NCBI GenBank assembly: GCA_916720465.1
Contig: CAKARF010000014.1
Span: 1-15,662 of the forward strand
Length of the DNA stretch: 15,662 bases
From: an uncultured Atopobium sp.
GTDB lineage: Bacteria > Actinomycetota > Coriobacteriia > Coriobacteriales > Atopobiaceae
Reading direction: 5' to 3'
The notes under the pieces are model-generated. The model saw only the letters and a list, made by a program, of their open reading frames with translations. It searched no databases and had not been told where the DNA came from. This document shows, in pieces, positions 13,814-15,662 of this stretch (the first letter of the stretch is position 1; every line of letters starts with the position of its first letter). A program made the translations under genes and the position numbers.

Positions 13814-14530
13814 ATGGCCGATAAAAGCCTTGACGCCCAAAAGACAGGACTTTTAACAGGAGTTCGCAAGCGCCTTTTTCTACAGCGCCTGCGTTCTAGC
13901 CTTTCTACCATCATTCTGCTTGTCTCTTCAGCAATTTTTATTTTCCTGTTGATTGACGTTTCTGAAGGAGACGTCATTGGCATTGATCACTTTGCGTACA
14001 GGCTCTTTGTTGTTCACCTCAGAACTCCCCTTCTCACAGAGGTTATGGAAGGGTTCTCTGGACTTGCAAGCCCCGTCACCGTTATTGTCATGCTTATTGT
14101 GGTTGCCGCGTTTGCACCAGGACCAAGTGTTGGCAGGCTCGCCTCCATTAATCTTGGCGGTGTTGTCATTGTTGACCTTATCTTTAAGGCCATTGTCCAG
14201 CGCCCTCGTCCCGATGGTTTTAGACTGGTAGTTGAAACTGGCTATAGCTTCCCTTCGGGCCACTCGATGTTCTCGATGGCTTTTTATGGCCTGCTCATTT
14301 GGCTTGTCTGGCATTACGAAAAAGATAAGTTGCAGCGTTGGATTTGGTGCACCCTATTTTCAGGCGTCATCATTATGATTGGCGTCAGTAGAATTTATCT
14401 GGGTGTTCACTACGCCACGGATGTAATTGGTGGTTTCTCGCTTGCCCTTGTATGGCTAGTGCTTTTTACCAAGCTGATGATTCCATCGCTTATTTACAAG
14501 AAGAAAGTACCTCAAGCGAAGACAGACTAA
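13814..14530 (+). CDS. PAP2 family membrane phosphatase
   Basis: Type 2 phosphatidic acid phosphatase-like protein, likely a membrane enzyme that dephosphorylates a lipid phosphate or pyrophosphate such as undecaprenyl pyrophosphate or phosphatidylglycerol phosphate. Its 238 residues hold the three catalytic motifs: KAIVQRPRP at 125-133, PSGHS at 147-151, and SRIYLGVHYATDV at 192-204 with the nucleophilic His199. About six hydrophobic segments are visible, at roughly 31-48, 86-101, 112-128, 152-166, 178-192 and 205-225. A basic N-terminus precedes the first. The ATG at 13814 has AAGGAG 5 nt upstream, so the upstream TTG at 13796 is unlikely. The last 41 bp overlap the oppositely oriented phosphodiesterase gene. 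The substrate cannot be told. Confidence 0.94.
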   Translation: MADKSLDAQKTGLLTGVRKRLFLQRLRSSLSTIILLVSSAIFIFLLIDVSEGDVIGIDHFAYRLFVVHLRTPLLTEVMEGFSGLASPVTVIVMLIVVAAFAPGPSVGRLASINLGGVVIVDLIFKAIVQRPRPDGFRLVVETGYSFPSGHSMFSMAFYGLLIWLVWHYEKDKLQRWIWCTLFSGVIIMIGVSRIYLGVHYATDVIGGFSLALVWLVLFTKLMIPSLIYKKKVPQAKTD

Positions 14531-14987
14531 TAATCTCTGCGCTGACTACCTGGGCCGCTTCTTCATCAACAATAATGCGTCCCATAGTTGCACCTTCGCG
14601 ACCGCGTGGGTAGGTGGGACTTCCTGGATTCATTACCAGCGTATTGGTCCACTCATCACGCTGTACAAAAGGCTTATGCGTGTGACCGCAGATAGCAATA
14701 TTGCATTTAACCAGGTCAAGCCTCTCGCGATAATGGCATACCTGCCACTTTAAACCGGCCGCAAAGAAAATAATCTTTTTCTTTACCATGGGGCCATAGT
14801 TGTAGCAAAAGTCATTATTGCCCAGGCAAAGCTTAACGGGAGCAATCTTCTGCAGAGTCTGATAATCAGCGTTGGAGGTAATATCCCCTGCATGCACAAT
14901 GTAGTTGGCCCCTTGCAGAGCTTCAAGCAACTCAGATGACAAATACCCATGCGTATCTGAAATTACGTCAAACCTTACAAGTGCCAT
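14490..14987 (-). CDS. Metallophosphoesterase, YfcE/MJ0936 family
   Basis: Calcineurin-like phosphodiesterase of the small YfcE/MJ0936 type, which hydrolyse phosphodiester model substrates with two metal ions. The physiological substrate is usually unknown. Its 165 residues are of normal size. The metal-binding motifs are in order: SDTHG at 10-14 (Asp11, His13), HAGD at 32-35, LGNND at 55-59, a histidine at 85 in QVCHYRERL where many relatives have HGH, and CGHTHKP at 100-106, followed by NPGS at 120-123. The ATG at 14987 has AGGAGT 5 nt upstream. The gene lies 52 nt after a LytTR response regulator on the same strand, with no terminator visible between, so the two may be co-transcribed. Its C-terminal 13 residues plus stop lie inside the PAP2 gene. 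Confidence 0.92.
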   Translation of the reverse strand: MALVRFDVISDTHGYLSSELLEALQGANYIVHAGDITSNADYQTLQKIAPVKLCLGNNDFCYNYGPMVKKKIIFFAAGLKWQVCHYRERLDLVKCNIAICGHTHKPFVQRDEWTNTLVMNPGSPTYPRGREGATMGRIIVDEEAAQVVSAEIISLSSLEVLSSCK

Positions 14988-15039
14988 ACCAAACTCCTAC
15001 GTGCGCTTTTAAGCCTCTGGCGAGAAACCCTTTGAGCTT

Positions 15040-15662
15040 CTACAGTCCCAGTGCTCGCTTGAGTGCAACCACACGACGGCGAGAAACCGAAATGTGACGC
15101 TCCTCAAATCCCTGAATAGTCAACTGTAGGATACCAGCAGAGATAACCTCAACATCGTCAACATACTCAAGATTCACGATAAAGCTACGATGAATGCGGA
15201 AGAATCCGTGTGGAGCAAGGCGCTCTTCAAGTTTCTGCAAAGAAATAGTAGACAAGAAGCGGTCATCTTCCGTATAGATACAGGAGTAATCGTCTTTTGC
15301 CTCAATAAAGCGAATCTGATCAATAGGAACAAGAACCTTACTTCCACTCTTAATGACAGGAATACGCTCAATAGCTGCCATGGGAGACTGAGGACGCAGA
15401 CGCTCCTCAACCTTATCAAGAGCCTGCTCAAGGCGCTCGGTCTCAACAGGCTTCATCAAGTAATCAACGGCATTAACGCCAAAGGCGTCTAGTGCATACT
15501 CACTATATGCAGTAACAAACACAATCTGAGGAGGATTCTTCAACTTGTAAAGAGCCTCTGCAAGCTGCATTCCATTTGTCTTAGGCATAGAGATATCAAG
15601 GAACATAACCTCAACGCGAGACTCCATGAGTTTCTCGACAGCATCCCTTGCACTTGTGGCCT
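15040..15662 (-). CDS. LytTR-type response regulator, N-terminus outside window
   Basis: Transcriptional regulator of a two-component system, with a receiver domain and a C-terminal LytTR DNA-binding domain (LytR/AgrA/BtsR type). The frame is open without stop to the window edge, so the N-terminal part of the receiver domain is missing. An internal Met at 15627 is not the true start, because the conserved beta-strand VMFLDISMPKTNG with the phospho-accepting Asp begins only a few residues after it. VTAYSEYALDAFGVNAVDYLMKP holds the conserved switch Thr and Lys. LVPIDQIRFIEAKDDYSCIY, FFRIHRSFIVNLEYV and HISVSRRRV are LytTR signatures. The partner histidine kinase is probably further upstream on the same strand, outside the window. 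Its targets are unknown. Confidence 0.94.
   Translation of the reverse strand, partial: ATSARDAVEKLMESRVEVMFLDISMPKTNGMQLAEALYKLKNPPQIVFVTAYSEYALDAFGVNAVDYLMKPVETERLEQALDKVEERLRPQSPMAAIERIPVIKSGSKVLVPIDQIRFIEAKDDYSCIYTEDDRFLSTISLQKLEERLAPHGFFRIHRSFIVNLEYVDDVEVISAGILQLTIQGFEERHISVSRRRVVALKRALGL

Noticed and set aside
15625..15627. Met codon at 15627 as the start of the LytTR regulator
   Set aside because: The frame continues upstream to the window edge, no ribosome site precedes this ATG, and starting here would remove the first part of the receiver domain.
1..15662. CRISPR arrays, tRNA or rRNA genes, insertion sequences, prophage or integron features
   Set aside because: I looked for repeated spacer-like units, T-loop motifs, transposase or integrase motifs and terminal repeats, and saw none.

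Overview
The window looks like chromosome from a moderately low-GC actinobacterium of the class Coriobacteriia (Atopobium/Lancefieldella/Olsenella type). This placement is inference. It rests on the actinobacterial flavour of the release factor (SGPGGQCVNTTYSAVRI around the GGQ), the prfA-prmC-tsaC-rpiB-upp housekeeping order, a complete mannose-family PTS as expected of a saccharolytic anaerobe, and many proteins resembling Coriobacteriia. There is no sign of phage, insertion sequence, CRISPR or integron. It reads as ordinary core chromosome with a few unknown genes.

Layout. (a) 1-358: AT-rich gene-free stretch with inverted repeats and the upp terminator. (b) 368-4421, minus strand: prfA (RF1), prmC (its GGQ methyltransferase), tsaC/YrdC-family (t6A tRNA modification), rpiB (pentose phosphate) and upp (uracil salvage), probably one transcriptional unit or a few overlapping ones. 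(c) 4636-6366, plus strand: a 576-aa single-pass membrane protein of unknown function with an acidic cytoplasmic half and an exported half, closed by a strong bidirectional terminator. (d) 6442-7289, minus strand: a DedA-family membrane protein preceded by the gene for a small (4.5S-like) SRP RNA, recognised from its domain IV core and closing stem. (e) 7340-10458, minus strand: IIA, IIB, IIC and IID of a mannose/fructose/sorbose-family PTS, a terminator, then a 112-aa two-TM protein. (f) 10459-10919: gene-free, very AT-rich region with clustered TGCATAT repeats, the likely control region of the PTS operon, and the pgi terminator. (g) 10920-13250, minus strand: pgi and an unrecognised 175-aa protein. 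(h) 13404-14530, plus strand: thioredoxin and a PAP2 phosphatase. (i) 14490-15662, minus strand: a YfcE/MJ0936-type phosphodiesterase whose end overlaps the PAP2 gene tail-to-tail, and a LytTR response regulator cut off by the window edge.

How they fit together. PrmC methylates the glutamine of the GGQ loop in the RF1 encoded just upstream, so that pair is a translation-termination module. The PTS delivers phosphorylated hexose or amino sugar, which Pgi can connect to glycolysis and RpiB to the pentose phosphate pathway, but only proximity links them here. No clearly novel system is visible. The items most worth a second look are the unknown 576-aa membrane protein, the 41-bp convergent overlap, the two places where a terminator-like hairpin abuts the next gene's ribosome site, the IID ribosome site encoded inside the acidic tail codons of IIC, and the repeat-rich PTS upstream region.
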